From assembly GCF_900114455.1 (NCBI RefSeq), contig NZ_FOTC01000008.1, forward strand, positions 107,255-171,254: a stretch of 64,000 bases of DNA, written 5' to 3'. The stretch's first letter is position 1, and each line of letters begins with the position of its first letter. Of this stretch, positions 7,966 to 16,840 are shown one piece after another. This DNA is from Halogranum rubrum (lineage in GTDB: Archaea; Halobacteriota; Halobacteria; Halobacteriales; Haloferacaceae). Below the pieces are notes generated by a model. The model did not search any database. It was not told where the DNA came from and was given only the letters and a program-made list of their open reading frames with translations. A program made the position numbers and the translations under genes.

Positions 7966-8846
7966 TGGCGACGTCGACGCTCTCCATCACGTCCGCCCGC
8001 AAAGAGCGGATGGAGCGCTTCGTTCGGAAGTTCCGCAACAACACGAAGGCGATGATCGGACTCACCATCGTGGTGTTGCTCGTCCTCGTCGCCATCTTCG
8101 CGCCCGTCATCGCGCCGTACGAGATAGACACGACGTCGGTCGAAGACCGCTCTGAGGCACCGTCGGTCGCCCACCCGTTCGGCACCGACGACCTCGGCCG
8201 CGACATCTTCAGCCGCGTCGTCATGGGGAGTCGAATCTCCCTCTACGTCGGGTTCGGTGCGATTAGCGCGGCGTTGCTCGTCGGGACCGTCATCGGCGTC
8301 GTCTCCGGCTACTACGGCGGGATGGTCGACGAGTTACTCATGCGTCTGATGGACGCGGCGATGTCGTTTCCGCCCATCCTGCTCGCACTGACACTGATGG
8401 TCGTCCTCGGGCCGGACTTGAACAACGTCATCCTCGCGTTGGCGTTCGTCTACACGCCGTACATCGCCCGCGTCGGGCGGAGTGCGACGCTCTCGGAGAC
8501 CAACGAGGCCTACGTCGAGTCCGCTATCGCACGCGGCGAGAGCAGCGGTCGAATCATCTTCAGCGAAGTGCTGCCGAACACGACGGCACCGCTCCTCGTG
8601 CAGGGGTCTCTGAACATCGCCTTCGCGATGCTCGCCGAGGCGAGTCTGTCGTTCCTCGGACTGGGCGCACAGCCACCGACGCCGTCGTGGGGGCTGATGA
8701 TAGACACCGGTCGCGGGTTCATGCAATCTGCGCCGTGGATGATCATCTTCCCCGGTCTGGCCATCGCAATCACCGTCATCGGCTTCAACATGCTCGGTGA
8801 CGGTCTCCGAGACATCCTCGACCCCAAGGTGGACGCGATAGAATGA
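7965..8846 (+). CDS. dppC: Peptide ABC transporter permease (DppC type)
   Basis: 293 residues. An N-terminal segment (FVRKFRNNTKAMIGL) precedes the first membrane helix, as usual for OppC/DppC. The motif HPFGTDDLGRDIFSRVVMGS and the late signature LAEASLSFLGLGAQPPTPSWG are diagnostic. It pairs with DppB to form the transmembrane pore. The gene overlaps dppB by one base and the ATPase gene by four (ATGA at 8843-8846). Confidence 0.92.
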   Translation: MATSTLSITSARKERMERFVRKFRNNTKAMIGLTIVVLLVLVAIFAPVIAPYEIDTTSVEDRSEAPSVAHPFGTDDLGRDIFSRVVMGSRISLYVGFGAISAALLVGTVIGVVSGYYGGMVDELLMRLMDAAMSFPPILLALTLMVVLGPDLNNVILALAFVYTPYIARVGRSATLSETNEAYVESAIARGESSGRIIFSEVLPNTTAPLLVQGSLNIAFAMLAEASLSFLGLGAQPPTPSWGLMIDTGRGFMQSAPWMIIFPGLAIAITVIGFNMLGDGLRDILDPKVDAIE

Positions 8847-11002
8847 GTACCACGACACCCACACACGACGACCCGAGTTCGAGTTCGCCCCTGTTGGAGG
8901 TGCGGAACCTCCGGACGCAGTTCCACACAGAGAGCGGCACCGTCGTCGCCGCCAACGACGTCTCGTTCTCGCTCGACGCAGGCGAGACAATGGGACTCGT
9001 CGGCGAGTCCGGCGCGGGTAAGAGCGTCACCGCTCGCTCGCTGCTCCAACTCATCGACCCGCCCGGCGAAATCGCTGGCGGCGAGGTCATCTTCGAGGGC
9101 GAGAACCTGCTCGACTACTCCGAAAAGCAGATACAGAGAGTTCGCGGAAACAAGATTGCGCTCGTCCCACAGGACCCGATGTCGTCGCTCAACCCGGTGT
9201 TGACCGTCGGCGAGCAGATAATCGAGACCATCACGCACCATCAGGGGATGGAACGCGACGAGGCGAGAGCGCAGGCCATCGACGCGATGACCGACGTGGG
9301 AATCCCGGACGCCGCAGAGCGTATCGACGACTACCCCCACGAGTTCTCCGGCGGGATGCGGCAACGCGTCCTCATCGCCATCGGCCTGTCCTGCCAACCC
9401 GACCTCATCATCGCCGACGAACCGACGACGGCGCTCGACGTGACGACGCAGGCGAAGATTCTCGACTTACTCAACGAGTTACAGGAAGAGAAGGGGATGG
9501 GTATCCTGATGATCACCCACAACCTCGGCGTCGTCGCCCAGACGTGTGACACAGTCGGCGTGATGTACGCGGGCAACCTCGTCGAGACGGCGGAGATGCA
9601 CGAACTGTTCCGCCACCCGCAACACCCCTACACGCGCGGCCTCATCGACTCCATCCCGCAGATAGACACGGCGTACGACGAGTTACCGACGCTCGACGGG
9701 GCGATGCCGGACCTGACGGACCTGCCACAGGGCTGTAACTTCGCCCCGCGATGTGAGTACGCCACCGACGCGTGTCGAACCGGCGGCGACCCGGCGCTCG
9801 AACCGGCCGGGCCGGGGTCGTCGCGCGCGGCGTGTATCCGGACCGACGAGATAGACCTGCGCCAGGGCTACGTCCCCGACGACGTCGAACGTACCGAGAA
9901 ACAGGTCGACCGTAGCGGCGACCCGCTGTTCGAGGTGAAGAACCTGAAGAAGTACTTCTCGGCGGGCGACGGCGTCATCGGAAACCTGTCGTTGTCGCGG
10001 AACGGTGGTGGGATACCGAAACTCGAACGCCGATACGTGAAAGCTGTCGACGGCATCAGCTTCGACATCTACGAGGGCGAGACGGTCGGTCTCGTCGGCG
10101 AATCCGGCTGTGGGAAGTCCACCGTCGCGCGCACGGCGCTGAAGCTACTCGAACCGACGGACGGCGAGGTGTACTTCGACGGCCAGCCGATGCACGAGAT
10201 GGGCGACAGCGAAGTTCGGAGCCTGCGCCGCGAGATGCAGATGGTGTTTCAGGACCCGCACAGTTCGCTCAACCCCCGGAAGACCGTCGGCCAGATCGTC
10301 GGGCGCGCGATGGAGAAACACGACATCGCCACGGGTGAGGAGAAACGCCAGCGCGTGCGGGAGTTGCTCGAACGCGTCGGACTCTCGGCGTCGGCGGCGG
10401 GGAAGTACCCTCACGAGTTCTCCGGCGGCCAACAGCAGCGCATCGCCATCGCACACGCGCTCGCGGTCGAACCGAAACTCATCGTCTGCGACGAACCCGT
10501 CTCCGCGCTCGACGTGAGTGTGCAGGCGCAGATACTGAACCTGCTGAACGAGATTCAAGCGGAGTTCGGCCTCTCCTATCTCTTTATCTCGCACAACATT
10601 GGCGTCGTCCGGCACATCTGTGACCGACTCGCCGTGATGTACCTCGGCAAAATCGTCGAGTTCGGGAGTATCGAGCAGGTGTTCGACACGCCGTTCCACC
10701 CTTACACGGAGAGTCTGCTCTCGGCCGTCCCACACGCCGACCCGACGCGGAAGTCCGAGCGCATCTTCCTCGAAGGGAGCGTCCCGAGTCCGCTGGACCC
10801 GCCGTCTGGCTGTCCGTTCCAGACGCGGTGTCCGAAGAAGATTGGCGAGGAGTGCGAGACGGTCGTTCCGGACCTCGAAGAGAAAGAGGCGGGAACCGGA
10901 CACTACCTCTCGTGTCACCTCTCGATCGAGGAGATGAGTGAGCACGCCGGGTTCGTGCAGTCGGAACAGGCCGAACAGTCGGAAGCACAGCACGGCGACT
11001 AG
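8843..11002 (+). CDS. Fused peptide ABC transporter ATPase (DppD-DppF)
   Basis: 719 residues containing two complete nucleotide-binding domains that are separate proteins in most bacteria. First half: Walker [10 protein letters not shown] near residue 54, signature EFSGGMRQR and Walker [13 protein letters not shown]. Second half: GESGCGKST near 418, EFSGGQQQR and [12 protein letters not shown]. Each half ends in the oligopeptide-transporter C-terminal cysteine segment ([15 protein letters not shown] and [11 protein letters not shown]). It powers peptide import by ATP hydrolysis on the cytoplasmic face. The gene overlaps dppC by 4 bases and ends the operon. Such fusions occur in other haloarchaea. 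Confidence 0.92.
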   Translation: MSTTTPTHDDPSSSSPLLEVRNLRTQFHTESGTVVAANDVSFSLDAGETMGLVGESGAGKSVTARSLLQLIDPPGEIAGGEVIFEGENLLDYSEKQIQRVRGNKIALVPQDPMSSLNPVLTVGEQIIETITHHQGMERDEARAQAIDAMTDVGIPDAAERIDDYPHEFSGGMRQRVLIAIGLSCQPDLIIADEPTTALDVTTQAKILDLLNELQEEKGMGILMITHNLGVVAQTCDTVGVMYAGNLVETAEMHELFRHPQHPYTRGLIDSIPQIDTAYDELPTLDGAMPDLTDLPQGCNFAPRCEYATDACRTGGDPALEPAGPGSSRAACIRTDEIDLRQGYVPDDVERTEKQVDRSGDPLFEVKNLKKYFSAGDGVIGNLSLSRNGGGIPKLERRYVKAVDGISFDIYEGETVGLVGESGCGKSTVARTALKLLEPTDGEVYFDGQPMHEMGDSEVRSLRREMQMVFQDPHSSLNPRKTVGQIVGRAMEKHDIATGEEKRQRVRELLERVGLSASAAGKYPHEFSGGQQQRIAIAHALAVEPKLIVCDEPVSALDVSVQAQILNLLNEIQAEFGLSYLFISHNIGVVRHICDRLAVMYLGKIVEFGSIEQVFDTPFHPYTESLLSAVPHADPTRKSERIFLEGSVPSPLDPPSGCPFQTRCPKKIGEECETVVPDLEEKEAGTGHYLSCHLSIEEMSEHAGFVQSEQAEQSEAQHGD

Positions 11003-11067
11003 TCGCTTCGGCCGCCCGACTCGGTCCACCCGGGGACCACCGTCGCGAATGTAACTGTCGACGGACG

Positions 11068-11568
11068 CTACTCGAACTGTCCGTCCTGTTTGTACTGCTG
11101 GCCGAGTTCGACGTAGTGTTCGTGGACGCGCGAAATCTCGTCGAGTTGGTCGTCGGTGAGCGGTTTCGTCTTCGCCGGCGTGCCGTAGGCGAGATGGCCT
11201 TCCGGAATCGTCTGGTCTTGGAGGACGATTGCCCCGGCGGCGACGATGCAGTTCGACTCCACCGTCGCACCCCTTAGGACGGCACTCTGCATCCCGACGA
11301 GCGAGTGGTCTTCGACCGTCGCGTAGTCGACGACGACGCTGTGGCCGACGGTCACCTCGTCGCCCAACACTGCGCCGTGGAGCATCGTGAACTCCTGCAC
11401 GTTGGTCTCGCGGCCGACGACGGTCGTCGCGCCGTCTGCCCGGAGACAGGTGAAGGGCCACAGACTGGCCCGTTCGTCGACCATCACGTCGCCGACGAGG
11501 TAGGACTGTTCGGAGACGAACGCCGACTCGGCAATCGTGGGCATCTGGCCGTCGAGTGGTCGTTTCAT
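11068..11568 (-). CDS. Gamma-carbonic anhydrase-like left-handed beta-helix protein (one ligand His replaced)
   Basis: 166 residues of hexapeptide repeats (left-handed beta-helix), closest to the gamma-carbonic anhydrase/PaaY group: SLWPFTCLRADGATTVVG, NVQEFTMLHG, GHSVVVDYA and LVGMQSAVLRGA, ending AYGTPAKTKPLTDDQ. In active gamma-carbonic anhydrases three histidines bind the metal. Here His64 and His76 are present, but the third position, usually His in a GHxxxLHG pattern, is Asp81. Metal binding may therefore be altered or the protein may have another role. It is divergent from the malic enzyme gene. Confidence 0.8.
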   Translation of the reverse strand: MKRPLDGQMPTIAESAFVSEQSYLVGDVMVDERASLWPFTCLRADGATTVVGRETNVQEFTMLHGAVLGDEVTVGHSVVVDYATVEDHSLVGMQSAVLRGATVESNCIVAAGAIVLQDQTIPEGHLAYGTPAKTKPLTDDQLDEISRVHEHYVELGQQYKQDGQFE

Positions 11569-11683
11569 GCTCTGATGCCGCGGGGTGACCCCATAGTGTT
11601 ATCGCCGGGTAGTACGACAAAGATGTCAGTTTGACTACCAGCGAGCGAAGGTGATACCTACCTCCCCTACGAGGGACCGACCA

Positions 11684-13936
11684 ATGACGCTCGAAGACGA
11701 CGCGCGGGACTATCACCGGCGTACCCCGCCGGGCAAGGTAGAGATATCGACGACCAAACCGACGAACACCCAACGTGACCTCTCGCTGGCGTACTCGCCG
11801 GGTGTCGCGGCCCCGTGTCTCGACATCGCCGAGGACGAAGAACAGGCGTACAACTACACGGCGAAGGGGAACCTCGTCGGCGTCGTCTCGAACGGGTCGG
11901 CCGTTCTCGGACTCGGCGATATCGGCGCACAGGCCTCGAAACCCGTCATGGAGGGGAAAGGCGTGCTCTTCAAACGCTTCGCCGACATCGACGTGTTCGA
12001 CGTCGAACTGGACCTCGAAGACCCCGACGCGTTCACCGAGGCCGTCGCCGCGATGGAACCGACGTTCGGTGGCATCAACCTCGAAGACATCAAAGCGCCC
12101 GAGTGTTTCGCTATCGAGTCCGACCTCTCCGAGCAGATGGACATCCCCGTCTTCCACGACGACCAACACGGCACGGCCATCATCTCCGGGGCGGCGCTCC
12201 GCAACGCCGTCGACATCGTCGGAAAGGACGTAGAGAACCTTCACGTCACCTTCGCGGGCGCGGGCGCGGCGGCGACGGCGACGGCGCGGTTCTACGTCTC
12301 ACTCGGTATCCCTCGCGAGAACATCACGATGTGCGACATCAACGGCGTGCTCTCGGAGGCGCGCGCCGAGGCGGGTGACCTCAACGAGTTCACCGAACCG
12401 TTCGCCCGCGGCGAAGCAGACGGCGAACTCGAAGACGCGATGGCGGGTGCGGACGTGTTCGTCGGTCTCTCGGTCGGCGGCATCGTCAGCCAAGAGATGG
12501 TGCGGTCGATGGCCGACGACCCTATCATCTTCGCGATGGCCAACCCCGACCCCGAAATCACCTATCAGGACGCCAAAGACGCCCGCGACGATACCGTCAT
12601 CATGGCGACGGGACGCTCTGACTACCCTAACCAAGTGAACAACGTCCTCGGCTTCCCGTTCATCTTCCGCGGCGCACTCGACGTGCGTGCCACCGAGATA
12701 AACGAGGAGATGAAAGTCGCCGCCGCCGACGCCCTCGCCGAACTCGCCCGGCAGGACGTCCCGGACGCCGTCGTCAAAGCCTACGGCGACGACCCACTGC
12801 AGTTCGGTCCCGACTACCTCATCCCGAAACCGTTGGACCAGCGTGTTCTCTACGAAGTGACGCCCGCCGTCGCGAAGGCGGCGATGGACAGCGGCGCGGC
12901 ACGGAAAGAACTGGACGTCGACGAGTACCGCGAGGAGTTAGAAGCGCGTCTCGGCAAGTCTCGCGAGATGATGCGCGTCGTCCTGAACAAGGCGAAGTCC
13001 GAACCGAAGCGCGTCGCCCTCGCCGAGGGAGAAGACGAGAAGATGATTCGCGCGGCGAACCAAATCGCCGAGGACGGCATCGCCGAACCCATCCTCATCG
13101 GGCGGACGAAACGTATCCTCCGCAAAGCCGAGGAGTTGGGACTGGACTTCGACCCGGTCATCGCCAACCCCCACGACGGCGAGTGGAACCACTACGTCGA
13201 CCACCTCTACGAGCGACGACAGCGGAAAGGGCTGACGCGGACGGAAGCGACCGAACTCATCCGACAGGACTCGAACTACTTCGCCAGCGTGATGGTCGGA
13301 CTGGGTGACGCCGACGCGATGCTGACGGGACTGACCCACCACTACCCGTCGGCACTCCGCCCGCCGCTGCAGGTCATCGGGACGGCCGAAGACGCGAACT
13401 ACGCGGCCGGTGTCTACATGCTGACGTTCAAGAACCGCGTCGTCTTCTGTGCCGACGCGACGGTCAACCTCGACCCCGACGAGGACGTCCTCGCGGAAGT
13501 GACGAAACACACCGCCGAGTTGGCGCGAAGCTTCAACGTCGAACCGCGCGCGGCACTCCTCTCGTACTCGGACTTCGGCAGCGTCGACAACGAAGGCGTC
13601 CGCAAGCCGCGGGACGCGGTGAAACGCCTGCACGACGACCCGGACGTCGACTTCCCCGTCGACGGAGAGATGCAGGCCGACACCGCTCTCGTCGAAGAGA
13701 TGTTGTCCGACACCTACGAGTTCGCCGAACTCGACGGCCCGGCGAACGTGCTCGTCTTCCCGAACCTCGAAGCGGGCAACATCGGCTACAAACTGCTCCA
13801 GCGTCTCGGCGGCGCGGAAGCAATCGGCCCGATGCTCGTCGGCATGGACAAACCGGTCCACGTCGTCCAGCGGGGTGACGAGGTCAAAGACATCGTCAAC
13901 CTCGCGAGCGTCGCCGTCGTCGACGCCCAAGAGTAA
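11684..13936 (+). CDS. NADP-type malic enzyme with C-terminal phosphotransacetylase-like domain
   Basis: 750 residues from the ATG at 11684 ([20 protein letters not shown]). The malic enzyme part (about 1-420) shows [37 protein letters not shown], a FHDDQHGTA motif and the Rossmann [12 protein letters not shown]. The C-terminal part (about 425-750) matches a phosphate acetyl/butyryltransferase fold ([32 protein letters not shown]), as in MaeB-type enzymes, where it is regulatory. The enzyme oxidatively decarboxylates malate to pyruvate, linking the TCA cycle to gluconeogenesis and NADPH supply. A T-run follows the stop. Confidence 0.92.
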   Translation: MTLEDDARDYHRRTPPGKVEISTTKPTNTQRDLSLAYSPGVAAPCLDIAEDEEQAYNYTAKGNLVGVVSNGSAVLGLGDIGAQASKPVMEGKGVLFKRFADIDVFDVELDLEDPDAFTEAVAAMEPTFGGINLEDIKAPECFAIESDLSEQMDIPVFHDDQHGTAIISGAALRNAVDIVGKDVENLHVTFAGAGAAATATARFYVSLGIPRENITMCDINGVLSEARAEAGDLNEFTEPFARGEADGELEDAMAGADVFVGLSVGGIVSQEMVRSMADDPIIFAMANPDPEITYQDAKDARDDTVIMATGRSDYPNQVNNVLGFPFIFRGALDVRATEINEEMKVAAADALAELARQDVPDAVVKAYGDDPLQFGPDYLIPKPLDQRVLYEVTPAVAKAAMDSGAARKELDVDEYREELEARLGKSREMMRVVLNKAKSEPKRVALAEGEDEKMIRAANQIAEDGIAEPILIGRTKRILRKAEELGLDFDPVIANPHDGEWNHYVDHLYERRQRKGLTRTEATELIRQDSNYFASVMVGLGDADAMLTGLTHHYPSALRPPLQVIGTAEDANYAAGVYMLTFKNRVVFCADATVNLDPDEDVLAEVTKHTAELARSFNVEPRAALLSYSDFGSVDNEGVRKPRDAVKRLHDDPDVDFPVDGEMQADTALVEEMLSDTYEFAELDGPANVLVFPNLEAGNIGYKLLQRLGGAEAIGPMLVGMDKPVHVVQRGDEVKDIVNLASVAVVDAQE

Positions 13937-13962
13937 GCGAACTGGAGAGCAAATTTCTCCAA

Positions 13963-13967
13963 TTTTT
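13963..13967 (+). terminator. T-run after the malic enzyme gene
   Basis: TTTTT lies 27 bases after the malic enzyme stop, in an AT-rich stretch. Archaeal terminators are usually such T-tracts without a hairpin. A further weak T-run follows at 14019-14023. Confidence 0.35.
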
Positions 13968-14300
13968 GTAGAAGTAATTGTATGAAATTCGGGATAGGGA
14001 GGTAGTCACAGTGTTCAGAATTTTTACAATGTTTACAAATTGTAGAATGTCTAGTCTGAGCGGAGGGGATAAAAGCATTCGTGGCCCGTCGAGACAGTGA
14101 GTGGCTCCGGTAGAGCAGCAACTCGTCTCTAAACGTGTCTTCATATTCAGAGTAGATGGATAAAGAAGTCCAAGAAGAAATCTACACGAAGGTGGCTCGA
14201 CGTGTCGGCGAGACTGCCGCCTCGACGTAGCCACTCGGTGACTTTTCGGCTGTGCTGTCTCCGCCACAACCGTGTGGCATGGTGACCCCAACCGTGAACG

Positions 14301-14306
14301 TTAAAC
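14301..14306 (+). promoter_or_regulatory. TATA-like box for the 14330 gene
   Basis: TTAAAC lies 24-29 bases upstream of the ATG at 14330 in an otherwise GC-balanced stretch, fitting a leaderless start. It is weaker than the consensus. Confidence 0.35.
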
Positions 14307-14329
14307 GCTTACACGCAAACGAGTAAATA

Positions 14330-14686
14330 ATGAGCAGTACGCAGCGTACCGACACCGACGTCCGCGACACGCTAGAGGAACTCCGTGCCGGAACCAAAGC
14401 CGTCCGTGTGAACGGGATGGGCCCCTTCAACGTCCGAGAGCGTCGCGAACGGGCGAACTACGCAGGCGAGTACGTCGACACGACAGTCGAACTCATCGGG
14501 GAGACCAAACGAATCCGCATCCTCGCGAAAGACCAGGGAGCGCACGGAACTGGAACACCGGTCGTCTACGAGATCGACCCCGAGGGGAACCGTCTGTCCG
14601 ACGCCGAACGCGTCGCCGCCATCACCCTCGCCGAGACGATCACCTCGAACGTGACGGTGCTCGACTACATCGACTCTGTTCAGTAG
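14330..14686 (+). CDS. Hypothetical haloarchaeal protein
   Basis: 118 residues, soluble, no signal peptide and no recognised domain. The N-terminal half contains LEELRAGTKAVRVNGMGPFNVRE and a basic, aromatic stretch. The middle holds VELIGETKRIRILAKDQG, which reads as paired beta strands. The tail, DAERVAAITLAETITSNVTVLDYIDSV, is helical. Codon use fits the genome, and the gene has a plausible leaderless promoter. It precedes a small CxxC protein on the same strand, 69 bases away. Function unknown. Confidence 0.7.
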   Translation: MSSTQRTDTDVRDTLEELRAGTKAVRVNGMGPFNVRERRERANYAGEYVDTTVELIGETKRIRILAKDQGAHGTGTPVVYEIDPEGNRLSDAERVAAITLAETITSNVTVLDYIDSVQ

Positions 14687-14755
14687 TGTAGATATTCTCC
14701 TAAATTCTGTTATTTGGTGCGACACTTTTTCCGGTTGCAGTCCTGACGGGTGGGT

Positions 14756-15016
14756 ATGGCGGCGAACACCAGTCTCGTTCGGGTCACGTGGGAGTGCCCG
14801 CTCTGTGGGACACGCCGGTCGAGTATTCAACAGGCCGTCAACGAGCGCCGGGGGCGAAACGGCCTGTTGAACCACATCAGACATACCGACGACGACGACC
14901 ACGGTGAGTGGCGGTCGGTTCCCGACTCACTCTCCCAGGAGACGCTAGAGGCGTGTCTCACCGTCGAGTCGGTCTCACTCGGTGTCTCGGACGCAGACGA
15001 AGGCGACGACGCCTAA
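14756..15016 (+). CDS. Small zinc-finger-like protein (C2H2 pattern)
   Basis: 86 residues from the ATG at 14756; a GTG two codons earlier is also in frame. It has ECPLCGTRR near the N terminus and LLNHIRHTDDDDHGE about 30 residues later, giving a Cys-x2-Cys and His-x2-His arrangement that could chelate zinc. The rest is acidic. The protein could bind nucleic acid or protein, but nothing more can be said. It converges with the next gene, with an 11-base gap. Confidence 0.65.
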   Translation: MAANTSLVRVTWECPLCGTRRSSIQQAVNERRGRNGLLNHIRHTDDDDHGEWRSVPDSLSQETLEACLTVESVSLGVSDADEGDDA

Positions 15017-15027
15017 CGGCTCTCTGT

Positions 15028-15567
15028 TCACTCTGTCATCGCCTCCGCAACCCGGTGGAGGAGTTCGACCTGTCGGTCGACGTTCTCGGCGAGTTCACCG
15101 ACGAGTTCGTGGTCCGCGCCGTGACGTCGTCGCTGTTCGTCGAGTGCTACGAGACTCGTCTCGACCGTCTCGAGGAGGCCGTCGAGGCGAGTCGCCGCGT
15201 CGCGGACCTGGTCGGCGTACGCCAGCGTCGGGTCACCCCAGACGTCGTCGGCGGCAGCGCGTGATTCGTCGAGTGTCGCTCGCCACGTCGCCACCTGTAC
15301 TATCGGCGCGACCCCCTCGTCGTCGGCAGCGTCGAGTTCGAACGTCGCGAACTCGTCGACCAACTGAACGATGGTCCCGTAGAGAATCGACGGTCCGATG
15401 TTCCGTTCGAGCCACGCTTCGGCCGTCATCCCGTCGTCCGCGGCGACGCCACCGAGTTCGTCCAGCACGGACGCGGCGACTTCGATACGTTCACCGCGGA
15501 CCTGCGCGACGACGTAGCTCGACTCGTCGTCCACGTCGAGCGGTCGGGTCGGGTCGTCGTCGTTCAC
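15028..15567 (-). CDS. Hypothetical acidic alpha-helical protein
   Basis: 179 residues, very acidic. The N-terminal part has short strands (SSYVVAQVRGERIEVAASVLDELG); the C-terminal half is helical and probably coiled (YADQVRDAATRLDGLLETVETSLVALDEQRRRHG, continuing with Leu/Val heptads). There is no signal peptide or known motif. It lies 114 bases downstream of the TFB gene on the same strand, so co-transcription is possible. Function unknown. Confidence 0.65.
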   Translation of the reverse strand: MNDDDPTRPLDVDDESSYVVAQVRGERIEVAASVLDELGGVAADDGMTAEAWLERNIGPSILYGTIVQLVDEFATFELDAADDEGVAPIVQVATWRATLDESRAAADDVWGDPTLAYADQVRDAATRLDGLLETVETSLVALDEQRRRHGADHELVGELAENVDRQVELLHRVAEAMTE

Positions 15568-15681
15568 GGTCGTCTCTACGGAGAGACGAGGTGTATAGCT
15601 TCGCCCGCACGGAGTTCGCTCGAACCGAGCGACGAGCGAGTCGCTCGCTCGGTGAAAATAACGAGAAAACGAGGGGCTGCC

Positions 15682-16641
15682 TCAGTAGAGGCCCATCGCT
15701 TCGATCTGCTCTTGGTACCGGTTGCGGATGGTGACTTCGGTGACCTGCGAGACTTCGGCGACTTCACGCTGGGTCTTCTTCTCGTTGCAGAGCAGCGACG
15801 CCGCGTAGAGGGCGGCGGCGGCGAAGCCGGTCGGCGACTTCCCGGAGAGCAGTCCCTGCTCGGCGGAGACGTCGATAATCTCGTTGGCCTTCTGTTTGAC
15901 CTCCTCGCTGACGCCGAGTTCCGAGGCGAACCGCGGCACGTACTCTTTGGGGTCGACCGGCTGCATCTCCAGTTTGAGTTCCTGGGCGATGTAGCGGTAG
16001 GTACGGCCGATCTCCTTGTACGGAACACGAGCGACTTCGGTCACTTCGTCGAGCGAACGCGGGATACCTTCCATCCGGCAGGCCGCGTAGAGACAGCTCG
16101 TCGAGACGGCCTCGATGGAACGTCCGCGGATGAGGTCCTCGTTGAGCGCGCGCCGGTAGAGCACCGACGCGACTTCGCGGGTCGACCGGGGCGCACCGAG
16201 TGCGGAGGCCATGCGGTCCATCTCCGAGAGCGCGAACTGGAGGTTACGCTCGCCTGCGTCCTTGGTTCGGATTCGCTCCTGCCACTTGCGCAGTCGGTGC
16301 ATCTGCGAGCGCTTTTCGGACGACAGCGACCGACCGTAGGCGTCCTTGTTCTTCCAGTCGATCTGGGTGGTCAGCCCCTTGTCGTGCATCGTCTTCGTCG
16401 TCGGTGCGCCGACGCGCGATTTCGAATCACGCTCGTTTTGATTGAACGCACGCCACTCCGGCCCCCGGTCGATGTTCTGCTCGTCGAGGACGAGCCCACA
16501 GTCGTCACAGACGAGTTCGCCGCCGCTGTGGACGATACTGTCGGACGAGCACTCCGGACAGGTCTGCTCTTCCGATTCGTTGGACGTCTGTTCGTCCTCG
16601 TCGACGCGACGTCGGGATCGTTGCCGGGAGAAATCAGGCAT
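15682..16641 (-). CDS. tfb: Transcription initiation factor IIB (TFB)
   Basis: 319 residues. The N-terminal zinc ribbon is CPECSSDSIVHSGGE followed by CDDCGLVLDE, then the B-finger region (GPEWRAFNQNERD). Two cyclin-like repeats follow (about 120-210 and 215-310), including SLDEVTEVARVPYKEIGRTY and QREVAEVSQVTEVTIRNRY. TFB recruits RNA polymerase to TBP-bound promoters. Haloarchaea carry several TFB paralogues with partly distinct promoter sets; which one this is cannot be told here. A strong TATA box precedes it. Confidence 0.95.
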   Translation of the reverse strand: MPDFSRQRSRRRVDEDEQTSNESEEQTCPECSSDSIVHSGGELVCDDCGLVLDEQNIDRGPEWRAFNQNERDSKSRVGAPTTKTMHDKGLTTQIDWKNKDAYGRSLSSEKRSQMHRLRKWQERIRTKDAGERNLQFALSEMDRMASALGAPRSTREVASVLYRRALNEDLIRGRSIEAVSTSCLYAACRMEGIPRSLDEVTEVARVPYKEIGRTYRYIAQELKLEMQPVDPKEYVPRFASELGVSEEVKQKANEIIDVSAEQGLLSGKSPTGFAAAALYAASLLCNEKKTQREVAEVSQVTEVTIRNRYQEQIEAMGLY

Positions 16642-16667
16642 TGAGATACTTTTTCAGGTGTGAGGGT

Positions 16668-16678
16668 TTAAATATATG
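16668..16678 (-). promoter_or_regulatory. TATA box of the tfb gene
   Basis: On the minus strand this reads ATATATTTAAA and sits 27-37 bases upstream of the ATG at 16641. It is the clearest TATA element in the window and points to a leaderless transcript. Confidence 0.65.
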
Positions 16679-16822
16679 GTGTTTCCGGATTATGGCGCCA
16701 ATCGGTAGACGGCGTCGGGGTGACCCAGACAACCGGCGGAATTCCCCTACTTTATCGTGTCGATTTGCCCCCAACCAGTAGAGCTACAAGTGATTTTCAG
16801 GAGCCAATTGAAGTTTGTGGGC

Positions 16823-16840
16823 GACATATGTCACCATATG
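16823..16840. repeat. Paired palindromes at the aconitase start codon
   Basis: GACATATGTC (16823-16832) is a perfect 10-bp palindrome. It is followed by CATATG (16835-16840), whose ATG is the start codon. A site covering the initiation region could bind a repressor; see the finding. Confidence 0.45.

Larger units (their letters stand above)
13937..14329. other. Intergenic AT-rich region
   Basis: 393 bases without a supported gene. A 24-codon frame at 14156-14230 (MDKEVQEEIYTKVARRVGET...) has no visible start signal and is not called. The right end carries a TATA-like TTAAAC at 14301-14306, 24-29 bases before the next gene. Confidence 0.6.

Noticed and set aside
14156..14230. 24-codon frame MDKEVQEEIYTK...
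   Set aside because: Too short, with no Shine-Dalgarno or TATA at the right spacing, although the sequence looks protein-like.
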